In this document: one piece after another, positions 27,946-37,604 of the stretch
How the letters are laid out: each line of letters begins with the position of its first letter
Position numbering within the stretch: the stretch's first letter is position 1
From: Halomonas sp. ML-15
Lineage (GTDB): Bacteria > Pseudomonadota > Gammaproteobacteria > Pseudomonadales > Halomonadaceae
Length of the DNA stretch: 64,000 bases
Assembly: GCF_014779595.1 (NCBI RefSeq)
Contig: NZ_JACXZT010000019.1
Coordinates: 961,808 to 1,025,807 of the forward strand
Reading direction: 5' to 3'
Position numbers and translations under genes: made by a program
Notes under the pieces: generated by a model
Told to the model about the DNA's origin: nothing
What the model saw: the letters and a program-made list of their open reading frames with translations, nothing else
Database searches by the model: none

Positions 27946-30900
27946 TTACGCCTGACTGTCGTCAGTCTTGGCCTGCTGCTCGCGGCGACGGATTTCGCGC
28001 GGGTCGTTGTGAGCACGGCGCTGACGACGACGACGCCCACCGGCATCGCTCTTGGGAGCCTCTGCAGACGGCTTGGGGTCGGCCTTGGCAGTTTCGGGTG
28101 CCTTGGGCTCAGCCTTGGGCGCTTCGGCGGGCTTGCTGTCGGCCTTGGCAGCCTCGGGCGCCTTGGTCTCAGCCTTGGGTGTTTCCGCTGGCTTGGGGTC
28201 GGCCTTGGCAGCCTCGGGCGCCTTGGTCTCAGCCTGGGGCGCTTCTGCGGGCTTGGGGTCGGCCTTGGCAGTCTCGGGCGCCTTGGTTTCAGCCTGGGGC
28301 GTTTCTGCTGGCTTGGGGTCGGCCTTGGCAGTCTCGGATGCCTTGGTCTCAGCCTTGGGCGTTTCCGCTGGCTTGGGGTCGGCCTTGGCAGTCTCGGGCG
28401 CCTTGGTTTCAGCCTTGGGCGTTTCTGCTGGCTTGGGGTCGGCCTTGGCAGTCTCGGGCGCCTTGGTCTCAGCCTTGGGCGTTTCCGCTGACTTGGGGGC
28501 GGCTTTGGCAGTCTCGGGCGCCTTGGTCTCAGCCTTGGGCGTTTCCGCTGGCTTGGGGTCGGCCTTGGCAGTCTCGGATGCCTTGGTTTCAGCCTTGGAC
28601 GCTTCGGCGGGCTTGGCGTCAGCTTTTTGATCGTCGGCTTTCGGTGCCTCAGCCTTGGGGGCCTCCGCTGGCTTGGCATCGGCCTTGGCAGCCTCGGACG
28701 CCTTGGTCTCAGCCTTGGACGCTTCGGCGGGCTTGGCGTCAGCTTTTTGATCGTCGGCTTTCGGTGCCTCAGCCTTGGGCGCCTCCGCTGGCTTGGCATC
28801 GGCCTTGGCAGCCTCGGACGCCTTGGCCTCAGCCTTGGGCGTTTCCGCTGGCTTGGCATCGGCCTTGGCAGTCTCGGGCGCCTTGCCCTCGGCCTTGGGC
28901 GCTTCTTCCGGCGTGACGTCCGGTGCTGCCTGAGCCTCGGCCTGGAGGCGTTGCTGCTCGGCCTCGGCCTGGGGGTTCAGGGCGTGCTTACGAGTGCGGT
29001 TGCGCGGATTATTGCGCGTACGCTTCGGCTTGCCGTCATCTTTGGGTGCTTCCTGCTCCTTGGCAGCTTCCTTGGCCGGCGAGTTCTCGGCCGGCTGGGA
29101 TTTTGCTGCGTCGCGGTTGCCCCGGGCGTCGCTAGGACGGTTGGCGCCGCGCCGCTCGTCGTCCTGGCGACCGCGTCCGCGACCGCGGGCAGCGCGACCG
29201 TCGTCGCTCTGGCGAGGCGTGCTGGTGGTGTCGTCGGGCTTGGCATCGGGCTTGGCATCGCTGCGCGGTTGGCGCGACTCTGCCTGCTGCTGGCGGCCAT
29301 CCTGGCGTGACTCGCCGCGGCCACCGCGACGGTTATTGTTGCGGCCACCACGGCTGCCGCGTTCCTGGCGACCGTCACTGCTATTGCCACTGTCGCCATT
29401 AGCCCGCTGCTGGGGACGGGATTGGCGCGTCTCGCTGGCGCTTTTCTGGCTTGGCTGCTGAGGCGAGGGAGTACGCTCCTCTTCGCTGCCGAGCAGTTTG
29501 CTGAGACCTTTGACCAGCCGCGAGAAGACACCGTCATTGGCCGCTGTCGGCGCGCTGGCGGGGGCGGCGGTCGGGGTGGGCTCGGGCTTGGTGACCGGCT
29601 CGTTATCCTGCTGCAGTGAGGCCGGCGCTGGTGCGTTGTGGGCCACACTCTTGACGGCGGCTTCGGCGCGCTGGATCGGCTTGCTGTCGCTGAGATCCGG
29701 CTCCTGGCCGATCTCTGTCTCGGTAGACAGCTCGAAGCTCGACTTGTCGGCGTCTTCATCGCCGATGTGATCGTCGCGAAAGCGCTGCACATCGTAGTGC
29801 GGCGTGTCCATGTCGGGACTCGGCAGCAGCACCACTTGGACGCCCTGGCGGCGCTCGATCTCGGCCAGCACGCTGCGTTTTTCGTTGAGCAGGTAGGTGG
29901 CCACCGGCACCGGGAGGATGGCGCGGATCTGTGCGCTGCGCTCCTTCATCGCCTCCTCTTCGATCAGGCGCATGATCGAAAGCGACATCGAGCGCACGTC
30001 GCGGATGGTGCCCTGGCCGTCGCAGCGCGGGCAGACCACGCCGCTGGTCTCACCCAGCGACGGGCGCAGCCGCTGACGCGACATCTCCATCAGCCCGAAG
30101 CGCGAGATGCGGCCGATCTGAACGCGGGCCCGGTCGAGCTTGAGGGCGTCGCGCATGCGGTTCTCGACCTCGCGCTGGTTGCGCGCCGGGCTCATGTCGA
30201 TGAAGTCGATCACCACCAGGCCGCCGATATCGCGCAGACGCAACTGGCGGGCGATCTCGTCGGCCGCCTCTGAGTTGGTCTGCAGAGCGGTCTCCTCGAT
30301 ATCACTGCCGCGGGTGGCCCGTGCGGAGTTGATATCGATGGAAACCAGCGCCTCGGTGTGGTCGATCACGATCGAGCCGCCGGAGGGCAGCTTGACTTCA
30401 CGCTGGTAGGCGGTCTCGATCTGGGATTCGATCTGGAAGCGCGAGAACAGCGGCACTTCGTCGGCGTAGAGTTTGATCTTCTGCTGGTAGGAGGGCATCA
30501 CCTGGCGGATGAAAGCCAGCGCCTCCTGATGCACCTCGGGGCTGTCGATCAGGACTTCACCGATGTCTTGGCGCAGATAGTCGCGCATGGCGCGAATGAT
30601 CACGTTGGATTCGCGGTAAATCAGGAACGGCGCGGGGCGCTTGCCGGCTTCCTCGGTGATCGATTCCCATACCTGGACCAGGTAGTCGAGATCCCACTGC
30701 AGCTCTTCAGTGGAGCGGCCGATGCCCGCGGTACGGACGATGACGCCCATCTTGTCGGGCAGGGTCAACTGACCCATGGCGTCCTTGAGCTGAGCGCGCT
30801 CTTCACCTTCGATGCGCCGTGAGATGCCGCCGGCGCGCGGATTGTTGGGCATCAGCACCAAAAAGCGGCCGGCCAGGCTGATAAAGGTGGTCAGGGCGGC

Positions 30901-31233
30901 ACCCTTGTTGCCGCGCTCCTCCTTGTCGACCTGGACAATGACTTCCTGGCCCTCCTTGAGCACTTCCTTGATATTGGGGCGGCCAGAGGGCTCCTTGACG
31001 AAGTATTCGCGGGAGATCTCCTTGAGCGGCAAGAAGCCGTGGCGGTCGGCGCCGAAGTCGACGAAGGCGGCTTCCAGGGAGGGTTCGACGCGGGTGATCT
31101 TGCCGCGATAGATATTGGCTTTCTTCTGTTCCCGTGCCCCGGACTCGATGTCCAGGTCGTACAGGCGTTGTCCATCGACGAGGGCGACGCGCAGCTCTTC
31201 CGGCTGTGTCGCGTTGATGAGCATCCGTTTCAT
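27946..31233 (-). CDS. rne: Ribonuclease E
   Basis: 1,095 residues. The N-terminal catalytic half carries the S1 domain (residues 35-120), the 5' sensor, the DNase I-like region with VVIDFIDM and the Zn-link CPRCDGQG near residue 405. It cleaves AU-rich single-stranded RNA and organises the degradosome at the inner membrane. The C-terminal half is disordered: basic RNA-binding runs ([16 protein letters not shown]), then about 14 imperfect 20-residue repeats like [20 protein letters not shown], ending in basic [21 protein letters not shown]. Canonical enolase or PNPase microdomains are not obvious. A long leader precedes the gene. Confidence 0.95.
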   Translation of the reverse strand: MKRMLINATQPEELRVALVDGQRLYDLDIESGAREQKKANIYRGKITRVEPSLEAAFVDFGADRHGFLPLKEISREYFVKEPSGRPNIKEVLKEGQEVIVQVDKEERGNKGAALTTFISLAGRFLVLMPNNPRAGGISRRIEGEERAQLKDAMGQLTLPDKMGVIVRTAGIGRSTEELQWDLDYLVQVWESITEEAGKRPAPFLIYRESNVIIRAMRDYLRQDIGEVLIDSPEVHQEALAFIRQVMPSYQQKIKLYADEVPLFSRFQIESQIETAYQREVKLPSGGSIVIDHTEALVSIDINSARATRGSDIEETALQTNSEAADEIARQLRLRDIGGLVVIDFIDMSPARNQREVENRMRDALKLDRARVQIGRISRFGLMEMSRQRLRPSLGETSGVVCPRCDGQGTIRDVRSMSLSIMRLIEEEAMKERSAQIRAILPVPVATYLLNEKRSVLAEIERRQGVQVVLLPSPDMDTPHYDVQRFRDDHIGDEDADKSSFELSTETEIGQEPDLSDSKPIQRAEAAVKSVAHNAPAPASLQQDNEPVTKPEPTPTAAPASAPTAANDGVFSRLVKGLSKLLGSEEERTPSPQQPSQKSASETRQSRPQQRANGDSGNSSDGRQERGSRGGRNNNRRGGRGESRQDGRQQQAESRQPRSDAKPDAKPDDTTSTPRQSDDGRAARGRGRGRQDDERRGANRPSDARGNRDAAKSQPAENSPAKEAAKEQEAPKDDGKPKRTRNNPRNRTRKHALNPQAEAEQQRLQAEAQAAPDVTPEEAPKAEGKAPETAKADAKPAETPKAEAKASEAAKADAKPAEAPKAEAPKADDQKADAKPAEASKAETKASEAAKADAKPAEAPKAEAPKADDQKADAKPAEASKAETKASETAKADPKPAETPKAETKAPETAKAAPKSAETPKAETKAPETAKADPKPAETPKAETKAPETAKADPKPAETPKAETKASETAKADPKPAETPQAETKAPETAKADPKPAEAPQAETKAPEAAKADPKPAETPKAETKAPEAAKADSKPAEAPKAEPKAPETAKADPKPSAEAPKSDAGGRRRRQRRAHNDPREIRRREQQAKTDDSQA
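28057..28920 (-). repeat. Tandem ~60-bp repeats encoding the RNase E C-terminal region
   Basis: About 14 in-frame imperfect copies of a 60-base unit encode Ala/Pro/Lys/Glu-rich 20-residue blocks. Two copies carry an inserted [12 protein letters not shown] variant. Neighbouring units are up to nearly identical in DNA, suggesting recent expansion by recombination or slippage. Confidence 0.85.
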
Positions 31234-31858
31234 GTTGTCTCGCTATTCAAGGCGCGCCGGAAGGCGGCCAGGGAGCCCCAACGAAGAGACTCCAGAGCGT
31301 CGACGAAGGCGAACCTCTGGGTGCTGCGTGCTTGTGCTCAGCGCATGTCGCGGATGCGGTTGCGCCCGGCCAGTGCAGGGGCGGGTGGCGCCTGCCTTGG
31401 CATGATCATGTTGAGTACGCGGCGGAGGCAGGACATGTCTCGGTGGGCGCCATGCCCATCCGGCCCTGCGGTCTTCCGCCAGACACCTGGCATTCATCGA
31501 TTCGCCAACGCCGGCCCCCGGCACGCTGTTAGGTATTCCCGTGGCCGGTACTGCTCGCGCCTGTGTGGGCGGGAGGAGTCCAGGGTCGGGCGTGGCGTTC
31601 AAAAACTGTTATCAACTGCTTGGTGATCTACTACTGCTTGCTGCCGGCGGCAGGGCATGCGGCGGTGCCAGCATGACTGCGGCCTTGATCGTCGCTCTGG
31701 CCTGCGTGTTTGTCGTGCAGGCGCATCAGCCGGGCGCTGCTTGCCCATTTGAGCGAGCCTGAAATATACCAGCAATGCCGTGTAGCAGCAATTGGCGCAG
31801 AGCGGCGACGGCTAGGGTAGAATGCCGCCTTCGAGCATTACAGCGAGTCGAGGTGGGC
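31234..31858. promoter_or_regulatory. Long rne leader and divergent promoter region
   Basis: 625 bases without a convincing gene lie between divergent rne and rluC. The rne-proximal part probably forms a long 5' untranslated leader, as is known for rne in enterobacteria where it mediates autoregulation. Short open frames here lack ribosome-binding sites and coding character. No fold homologous to the enterobacterial hp2 element can be verified by eye. Confidence 0.5.
31741..31770 (+). promoter_or_regulatory. Candidate promoter for rluC
   Basis: TTGCCC at 31741-31746 and TATACC at 31765-31770 are 18 bases apart, about 90 bases before the rluC ATG. It is a plausible sigma-70 promoter but matches are partial. 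Confidence 0.35.
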
Positions 31859-32818
31859 ATGGCCGACGGGCAAGAGGTGGGAAGGGGAGTACAGTGGGTC
31901 GAGGTGACCCAGGCGCAGGCCGGGCAGCGCATCGACAACTTCCTGCGTACCCGCTTGAAAGGGGCGCCGAAGGCCCTGATCTACCGGATCGTGCGCAAGG
32001 GGGAAGTGCGCGTCAACAAGAAGCGGGTCAAGGTCGACTACCGCCTGGTCGACGGTGATCTGGTACGTGTCCCGCCGCTGCGACTGGCTCCCGAGGAGGC
32101 GACCCGCGAGGTCAGCGACAATCTGCGTAATCTGCTGGCCGGCAGCGTGCTGGTCGAGGGGCCTGACTGGCTGGTGATCAACAAGCCTTCGGGGCTCGCG
32201 GTGCACGGCGGCAGCGGCGTCAAGATTGGCTTGATCGAGGCGCTGCGTCAGGTGCGAGACGATCTCGACTTCCTGGAACTGGTGCATCGCCTCGACCGCG
32301 ATACCTCCGGCTGCCTGCTGCTGGCCAAGTCGCGGCCGGCGCTGGTGACGCTTAATAACGCCTTGAAGGAGCGCCAGATGGATAAGCAGTATCTGGCACT
32401 GGTGGCTGGGCGCTGGCCGGCGCGACGCGACTACGTCAGCGCCCGGCTCGATCGTTTCGAGGCCGGCAACGGCGAGCGGCGGGTGCGCGTCGATCCCGAT
32501 GGCAAGGTGTCGCGGACGCGCTTTGCGGTGCGTGAGGCCTTTGCCGGCACCACCCTGATCGAGGCCGAGCCGGTCACTGGGCGTACTCACCAGATTCGCG
32601 TGCACGCTGCCCATGCCGGCCATCCACTGCTCGGCGATGACAAGTACGGCTCCCGGGAGGGGCAGCACTTGGCGGGTAGGCTGGGTCTGTCGCGGCTATT
32701 CCTGCATGCGGCGGCGCTGACCTTCCCCGAGCCCACCAGCGGCCGGCCGGTGCATATCAAGGCGCCGCTGGGTGACGAACTCGAGGCGGCGCTGGTTCGC
32801 GCGCGGGCGGCTCGCTGA
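31859..32818 (+). CDS. rluC: 23S rRNA pseudouridine synthase (RluC type)
   Basis: 319 residues from the ATG at 31859, after GAGGTG. N-terminal S4 domain (QRIDNFLRTRLKGAPKALIYRIVRKGEVRVNKKRVK), then the RluA-family catalytic domain with HRLDRDTSGCLLLAKS carrying the catalytic Asp, and GRTHQIRVHAAHAGHPLLGDDKYG. It makes pseudouridines in 23S rRNA. Divergent from rne and followed by a HAD gene and sppA, the same order as in pseudomonads. Confidence 0.95.
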   Translation: MADGQEVGRGVQWVEVTQAQAGQRIDNFLRTRLKGAPKALIYRIVRKGEVRVNKKRVKVDYRLVDGDLVRVPPLRLAPEEATREVSDNLRNLLAGSVLVEGPDWLVINKPSGLAVHGGSGVKIGLIEALRQVRDDLDFLELVHRLDRDTSGCLLLAKSRPALVTLNNALKERQMDKQYLALVAGRWPARRDYVSARLDRFEAGNGERRVRVDPDGKVSRTRFAVREAFAGTTLIEAEPVTGRTHQIRVHAAHAGHPLLGDDKYGSREGQHLAGRLGLSRLFLHAAALTFPEPTSGRPVHIKAPLGDELEAALVRARAAR

Positions 32819-32843
32819 CTTACGCTTTCACACAGGAGCACCG

Positions 32844-33494
32844 ATGCGCTATCGACTGATCATCTTCGACTGGGACGGTACGCTGATGGACTCGGAGGCG
32901 CGCATCGTCGACTGCATGCAGGCGGCGGCACGTGATGTCGGGCTCGAGTCGCTGAGCCGCGCGGCGGTACGCGATATTATCGGATTGGGGTTGCCCGAGG
33001 CGATTGCCAAGCTGTGTCCGGGGATCAGTGCCGAACATGCCGAGGCGCTGCGCCAGCACTATGGTCGCCGCTTTCGTGCCGCCGACCAGATCCCGCTGGC
33101 ATTCTTTCCCGGCGTTGAGCGCGGTATCGCACGGCTGCGTGACGGGCGTGTCGCACGCTTGGCGGTGGCCACCGGCAAGAGCCGTCGCGGCCTTGATCGA
33201 GTGTTCGCGGCCAACGGCAGCGGTGCCTGGTTCGATGCCAGCCGCACCGCCGACGAGACGCGCTCCAAGCCGCATCCGCAGATGCTCGAGGAACTCCTGG
33301 CCGAGACCGGCGTCGATGTCGAGGACGCGGTGATGGTCGGTGATACCGAATATGATCTGGAGATGGCGCGCGCGCTGGGCATGGATCGCATCGCCGTGAC
33401 CTACGGCGTGCACGACCGTCAGCGGCTTGCCGCGAGTCGGCCAAGCTTTACCGCCCATGCATTTCCCGAACTGATCGACTGGCTGCATGCCTGA
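32844..33494 (+). CDS. HAD-superfamily phosphatase (phosphoglycolate phosphatase-like)
   Basis: 216 residues from the ATG at 32844, after CAGGAG. Motif I is FDWDGTLMDSE (Asp9, Asp11), the helical cap follows, then VATGKS (motif II), Lys in RSKPHPQML and VGDTEYDLEMARALGM (motif IV). Subfamily IA. Substrate unknown; the gene keeps its place between rluC and sppA across relatives, suggesting housekeeping metabolite repair. Confidence 0.9.
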   Translation: MRYRLIIFDWDGTLMDSEARIVDCMQAAARDVGLESLSRAAVRDIIGLGLPEAIAKLCPGISAEHAEALRQHYGRRFRAADQIPLAFFPGVERGIARLRDGRVARLAVATGKSRRGLDRVFAANGSGAWFDASRTADETRSKPHPQMLEELLAETGVDVEDAVMVGDTEYDLEMARALGMDRIAVTYGVHDRQRLAASRPSFTAHAFPELIDWLHA

Positions 33495-33535
33495 ACGACA
33501 CACCATGACGCCTCAACCACACGAGCAGGACGCCG

Positions 33536-34633
33536 ATGAGTGACGACAAGCGAGACGATGACGCTGCACAGGATAAGTGGACCCAGGGGCCGGAGCTGAG
33601 CAATGAGCAGCGCCGCGCCGCGCAGGCGGGGCAGGCAGCCGAGCCGGCCGTCGCGTCGGTTGACGATGCCGAGACCCTGCGCGAGCGGCAGCGCCTGGCA
33701 CAGATCGAGATGATGGACCGCTGGGTGGGCGGCGTTCTGACCGAGCAGCGGCGTACGCGTCGCTGGAAGCTGTTCTTTCGCTTTTTCTTCGCGGCCCTGA
33801 TCCTGGCCTCGCTGTCGGCCTCGTTTTACGGGTTGTTCTGGCCCGAGCGTGAGGTGGCGCCGGGTGAGCGTCATCTAGGCGTGATCGAGGTCAAGGGCGT
33901 GATCGACAGTGAATCGCCGGCCAGCGCCGAACGCATTATTGAGGGGCTGAATCGCGCCTGGGACAGCGATAGTGCCGCAGCGGTGGTATTGCATATCAAC
34001 AGTCCCGGCGGCAGCCCGGTGCAATCTCAGCGCATCTACGATGAGATCATGCGGCTGCGCGACAAGGGTGACAAGCCGATCTATGCGGTGGTCGAGGATA
34101 TCGGCGCCAGCGGGGCTTACTATATTGCTGCTGCTGCCGACGAGATCCTGGTGGCGCCGTCGAGCCTGGTGGGGTCCATTGGCGTGGTGTCCGCCAGCTT
34201 CGGACTCGAGGAGGCTATCGAGCGGCTGGGCGTTGAGCGTCGCGTGTTCACCGCCGGCGACAACAAAGCGTTTCTCGACCCCTTCTCGGAGATCGACCCG
34301 AGCCAGCGGCTGTTCTGGCAAGACGTGCTGGAAACCACCCATCGCCAGTTCGTCGAGGCGGTGCGCGCCGGGCGCGGCGATCGTCTGTCCGACGACGAGG
34401 AGATCTTCTCCGGGTTGGTATGGAGCGGCGAGCAGGCCCTGGGCCTGGGGCTGGTCGACAAGATCGAGAGCCTCGACGGCTTGGCTCGGGAGTTGCTCGA
34501 CGAGCCGCGGCTGCGCGACTACACGCCTCGCCTCGACCCCTTCGAGCGCTTTACGCGCCACTTCGGGCGGGTCGCCGCGGAGTGGATGGGGCTGCCCAGC
34601 TCTCAATCGCCACTGCGCTACCAGTTGCCGTGA
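33536..34633 (+). CDS. sppA: Signal peptide peptidase, S49 family
   Basis: 365 residues: a charged cytoplasmic N-terminus of about 75 residues, one membrane segment (FFRFFFAALILASLSASFYGLFW), then a single S49 domain in the periplasm. The nucleophile Ser is in IGASGAYYIA and the catalytic Lys in AGDNKAFLDPFSE. At one S49 domain it is the short form, unlike the double-domain enterobacterial SppA. It degrades cleaved signal peptides in the membrane. Overlaps nothing; 41 bases follow the HAD gene. Confidence 0.92.
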   Translation: MSDDKRDDDAAQDKWTQGPELSNEQRRAAQAGQAAEPAVASVDDAETLRERQRLAQIEMMDRWVGGVLTEQRRTRRWKLFFRFFFAALILASLSASFYGLFWPEREVAPGERHLGVIEVKGVIDSESPASAERIIEGLNRAWDSDSAAAVVLHINSPGGSPVQSQRIYDEIMRLRDKGDKPIYAVVEDIGASGAYYIAAAADEILVAPSSLVGSIGVVSASFGLEEAIERLGVERRVFTAGDNKAFLDPFSEIDPSQRLFWQDVLETTHRQFVEAVRAGRGDRLSDDEEIFSGLVWSGEQALGLGLVDKIESLDGLARELLDEPRLRDYTPRLDPFERFTRHFGRVAAEWMGLPSSQSPLRYQLP

Positions 34634-34669
34634 GAGCGCCGAGTCGTTTGATGCCAATCGGCAGCGGCG

Positions 34670-34827
34670 CCGGGGACAGGTCGGAGCGGGGGTTCTTTTC
34701 GCCGAACGGGTTGGCCATGGATGGCCAACCCCGGTCCTGCAAGCGAAGCAGGGATACGAAAGCGTAGCAGGGAAAAGGTAGCGCCCAGGGATGGGTTTAC
34801 AGCGCCCCCGCGTAGGCCTGTCGCCGG
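34670..34827. repeat. Palindromic repeat, copy B, between convergent sppA and maf
   Basis: Outer arms CCGGGGACAGG (34670-34680) and CCTGTCGCCGG (34817-34827) with inner GCGGGGG/CCCCCGC form a long stem. Nested inside is a near-perfect hairpin (34708-34731, GGGTTGGCCAT with ATGGCCAACCC). The 28 bases at 34777-34804 are identical in reverse orientation in copy A. It probably also acts as a two-way terminator. Confidence 0.75.
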
Positions 34828-34859
34828 AAAAGCCGCGTCGCTTACTGGAACTAAGCCGC

Positions 34860-35456
34860 CTAGTTGTTTTGACTCGAGCCCAGCGGATCCATGCCCGCTT
34901 CGCGCAGCATCGCGCAGAGGCGAATCAGCGGCAGGCCGATCAGGGTGTTGGGATCATCCCCCTCGAGTTTCTCGAACAGGCTGATGCCCAGCCCCTCCAT
35001 GCGAAAGCTGCCGGCGCTGTCGAGTGGCTGCTCGCGGGCCACATAGTGGCCGATCTCCTGCTCGCTTAGTTGGCGAAACACCACGTCGTAGGTCTCATGG
35101 CACACCTGATGACGGCCGTGGGCGCTGTCGAGCAGCGCCAGGCCGGTGATGAAGTGCACCCGCTGCCCGGAGAAACGCGCCAGATTGGCGCGGGCGGTGG
35201 CCTCGTCGCCGGGCTTGCCGAGGATTTCGCCGTTGAATACCGCCACCTGGTCGGAGCCGACGATCAGATGGGTGGGATAGGCCTCGGCCAGGCGGCTGGC
35301 CTTGGACAGTGCCAGGCGGTGGACCAGTGCTTCCGGTGTCTCATCGGGGCGCGGCGTCTCGTCGATATCGGGGCTGGCGCAGTCGAACGGCAGGCCCAGG
35401 CGTTCGAGCAGTTGGCGGCGGAAGCGTGAGCTGGAGGCAAGAACCAGGTCCGGCAT
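34860..35456 (-). CDS. Maf-family nucleoside-triphosphate pyrophosphatase (YceF-like)
   Basis: 198 residues from the ATG at 35456, after AAGGAGAGG. Maf signatures: LVLASSSRFRRQLLERLGLPF, SPDIDE, LIVGSDQVAVFNGEILGKPG and QRVHFITGLALLDS. YceF-type Maf proteins hydrolyse modified nucleotides such as 7-methyl-GTP. Divergent from yceD with a MITE-like element in the gap, an unusual insertion in a strongly conserved neighbourhood. Confidence 0.93.
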   Translation of the reverse strand: MPDLVLASSSRFRRQLLERLGLPFDCASPDIDETPRPDETPEALVHRLALSKASRLAEAYPTHLIVGSDQVAVFNGEILGKPGDEATARANLARFSGQRVHFITGLALLDSAHGRHQVCHETYDVVFRQLSEQEIGHYVAREQPLDSAGSFRMEGLGISLFEKLEGDDPNTLIGLPLIRLCAMLREAGMDPLGSSQNN

Positions 35457-35499
35457 GCACCTCTCCTTGAGGTCGGATGGCAAAGCGGGTAGGCCGTTA

Positions 35500-35640
35500 G
35501 GCTTTGTACGAAAACTGCCTGTGCTCGGCCATGCGGCGTTAAAAATCGGCTCAAAATACTCATTTACACCCCGTAAACTCCGTTTTTTCGCCAATTTTTG
35601 CCTTGCCTGACCTTCGCTCGCCGACTTTTCGTACAAAGCC
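35500..35640. mobile_element. MITE-like element with perfect terminal inverted repeats
   Basis: The 15-base ends GGCTTTGTACGAAAA (35500-35514) and TTTTCGTACAAAGCC (35626-35640) are perfect inverted repeats, flanked on both sides by TA. The 141-base interior is comparatively AT-rich and has no gene. This is the pattern of a non-autonomous transposon copy, with a TA target duplication. It lies between the divergent maf and yceD starts, where it may carry or replace promoter sequence for yceD-rpmF-plsX. Confidence 0.75.
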
Positions 35641-35737
35641 TAGTCTGCCGCCTGCCGAGCCGGCTTGTACAGCGCGGTGAAACAGCGCCCATCGGGGCTT
35701 TGACAGGGGCGGGGGGAGTGCCTATCATTGCGCGCCT

Positions 35738-36265
35738 ATGTTGACCACACGACTTCCTCTGCAGGTTGAGCCCTATCGGCTCGCTGCCAATGGCGAACGT
35801 CTCGAGGGGCAGGTGCCACTCGATCGTTTCGCGCGCCTTGCCGCTGAAGCCGGCGAGCAGTCCGGCGTGGTCGAGGTTCGCCTCGACTTTGCCATCGATG
35901 CCCAGGGGCGGCGCGTTATCGACGGTTGGCTGAGCGCCGAACTTTTGCTGGCATGCCGGCGCTGTCTGACGCCAATGGCGCAGCGGGTCGATAGCCAGTT
36001 TCTGCTCGGTATGGTCAGCAGCGATGCCCTGGCGGCCGAACTGCCGAGCACTCATGAGCCGGTGCTGGTGGAAAACGAACAGCTGAATCTCCTCAGCCTG
36101 CTCGAGGACGAGTTGCTCCTCAGCCTGCCGCAGGTGATTTACCACGACGAGGCGCAGTGTCGCGTCTCTCGCGACCAGCTGAGCAGCGGTGAGGCGTCTG
36201 AAGTTGCCGAGACGTCCACTGTCAGTCCTTTCGAGGTGCTGCGCGCCTTGAAAGACAAATCCTGA
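35738..36265 (+). CDS. yceD: DUF177 protein YceD (23S rRNA accumulation protein)
   Basis: 175 residues. DUF177 features: LACRRCLTPMAQRVDSQFLLGMV in the centre, then an acidic segment and ELLLSLPQVIYHDEAQC. YceD homologues are needed for normal 23S rRNA levels and are nearly always found directly before rpmF, as here. The ATG at 35738 has no strong ribosome-binding site. Confidence 0.92.
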   Translation: MLTTRLPLQVEPYRLAANGERLEGQVPLDRFARLAAEAGEQSGVVEVRLDFAIDAQGRRVIDGWLSAELLLACRRCLTPMAQRVDSQFLLGMVSSDALAAELPSTHEPVLVENEQLNLLSLLEDELLLSLPQVIYHDEAQCRVSRDQLSSGEASEVAETSTVSPFEVLRALKDKS

Positions 36266-36297
36266 TTCATTATCGATACACTCTGGAGTGATATCTC

Positions 36298-36468
36298 ATG
36301 GCAGTTCAACAGAACCGCAAGACCCGTTCCAAGCGCGGCATGCGTCGTAGCCACGACGCCCTGAGCGCACCGACCCTGTCTCAGGACAAGGAAACCGGCA
36401 CCACCCACCTGCGCCACCACGTCTCTCCGGACGGCTTCTATCGTGGCCGCAAGGTCGTCGACGCGTAA
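36298..36468 (+). CDS. rpmF: 50S ribosomal protein L32
   Basis: 56 residues, read directly from 36298 (ATG) to the TAA at 36466-36468. The start [20 protein letters not shown] is the L32 signature, and the end [15 protein letters not shown] is conserved; the four-cysteine zinc ribbon seen in some bacteria is absent. TGGAG precedes the start. It joins yceD and the fatty-acid gene plsX in one transcript, a classical ribosome-lipid coupling. Confidence 0.97.
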   Translation: MAVQQNRKTRSKRGMRRSHDALSAPTLSQDKETGTTHLRHHVSPDGFYRGRKVVDA

Positions 36469-36504
36469 GTTGGCGCGCGACGCGATCCATATCGTCCGCT
36501 GACC

Positions 36505-37599
36505 ATGCGCGTGGCCATTGATGCGATGGGCGGGGACCTCGGTCCCCGCGCCACCGTTCAGGGCGCCGCGCGCGCGCTGCATGCTCAGCCAAGACTCTCT
36601 GCCTGTCTGTTTGGCCCTCGGGCGCTATTGGCGTCGGAGATCGATGCCTTGCCTGCAGCTCTGCGCGGTGTGGCCGAGCGGCTGACGCTGTGTGACGCGC
36701 CGCGAGTGATCGATCAGGCGATGAAGCCGTCTCAGGCACTGCGCGCGCCGCGTGACAGCAGCCTGGCGATGATGCTCGACAGCCTGGCCCAGGGGCGGGC
36801 CGATGCCGGCGTCAGCGCCGGTAATACCGGTGCGCTGATGGCACTGGCCAGGCGTGCGCTGGGGACCGTGGCAAGCATTCCGCGGCCCGCGATCAGCACC
36901 GCGGTACCGACCCGAGAGGGGGGGCGCTGCTATCTCCTCGATCTGGGTGCCAATGTCGAAGCCTCGGCCGAGCGGCTGGTCGACTTTGCCCTGATGGGGG
37001 CGGTCATGGCGCGGCGGGTGGACGACGTGATGGCACCGCGGGTGGCGCTGCTCAACATTGGCGTTGAAGGCACCAAGGGGAGTGCCAGTGTGCGTGAGGC
37101 GGATGCGCTGCTGCGCCAGGTGCCGGGCCTCGACTATCGAGGCTTTATCGAAGGCGACGGTATCTATTCTGGCAAGGTCGATGTGGTAGTGTGCGATGGC
37201 TTTGTCGGTAACGCCGTGCTCAAGGCCAGCGAAGGCTTGGCAAGAATGTTGATGGAGCGGGTCCAGGCGACTTTCGAGGCGCACTGGAGCAGTCGCTTGG
37301 TAGGGTTGCTGGCGAGGCCTGCGCTGCGGCGCCTCAAGCGCGAGCTCGACCCGGTGCGCTACAACGGTGCCAGTCTGCTGGGGCTGAACGGTATCGTGGT
37401 CAAGAGCCACGGCGGCGCCGATGCTGCGGGCTTCGGCTATGCGGTGGGGCGTGCCGTGCAAGAGGTCGATCAAGCGCTGCCTCAGCACCTGGCGCGAGAA
37501 CTGGATCAGTGGCGGCGTGCTAACGCGTCGGTCGCGTGCGGCCGAGGCGTTAGCGGGGCCGATCCCCGTCGAATGGACGCAGACAACCCCCAGAGGTGA
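36505..37599 (+). CDS. plsX: Phosphate acyltransferase PlsX
   Basis: 364 residues. Conserved parts: [74 protein letters not shown] and [21 protein letters not shown]. It converts acyl-ACP to acyl-phosphate, the donor for PlsY in phospholipid synthesis. The C-terminal 20 residues beyond the family core are variable. fabD starts five bases after the stop. Confidence 0.96.
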   Translation: MRVAIDAMGGDLGPRATVQGAARALHAQPRLSACLFGPRALLASEIDALPAALRGVAERLTLCDAPRVIDQAMKPSQALRAPRDSSLAMMLDSLAQGRADAGVSAGNTGALMALARRALGTVASIPRPAISTAVPTREGGRCYLLDLGANVEASAERLVDFALMGAVMARRVDDVMAPRVALLNIGVEGTKGSASVREADALLRQVPGLDYRGFIEGDGIYSGKVDVVVCDGFVGNAVLKASEGLARMLMERVQATFEAHWSSRLVGLLARPALRRLKRELDPVRYNGASLLGLNGIVVKSHGGADAAGFGYAVGRAVQEVDQALPQHLARELDQWRRANASVACGRGVSGADPRRMDADNPQR

Positions 37600-37604
37600 T
37601 AGCC

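Noticed and set aside
27876-28916. 346-codon plus-strand open frame, Trp/Ala-rich, over the rne 3' half
   Set aside because: It is the complement of the 60-bp RNase E repeats; the periodic protein simply mirrors them and no ribosome-binding site or family is evident.
28057-28920. Periodic ~60-base repeats as a possible CRISPR array
   Set aside because: There are no distinct spacers; repeats are contiguous, in frame and encode RNase E residues.
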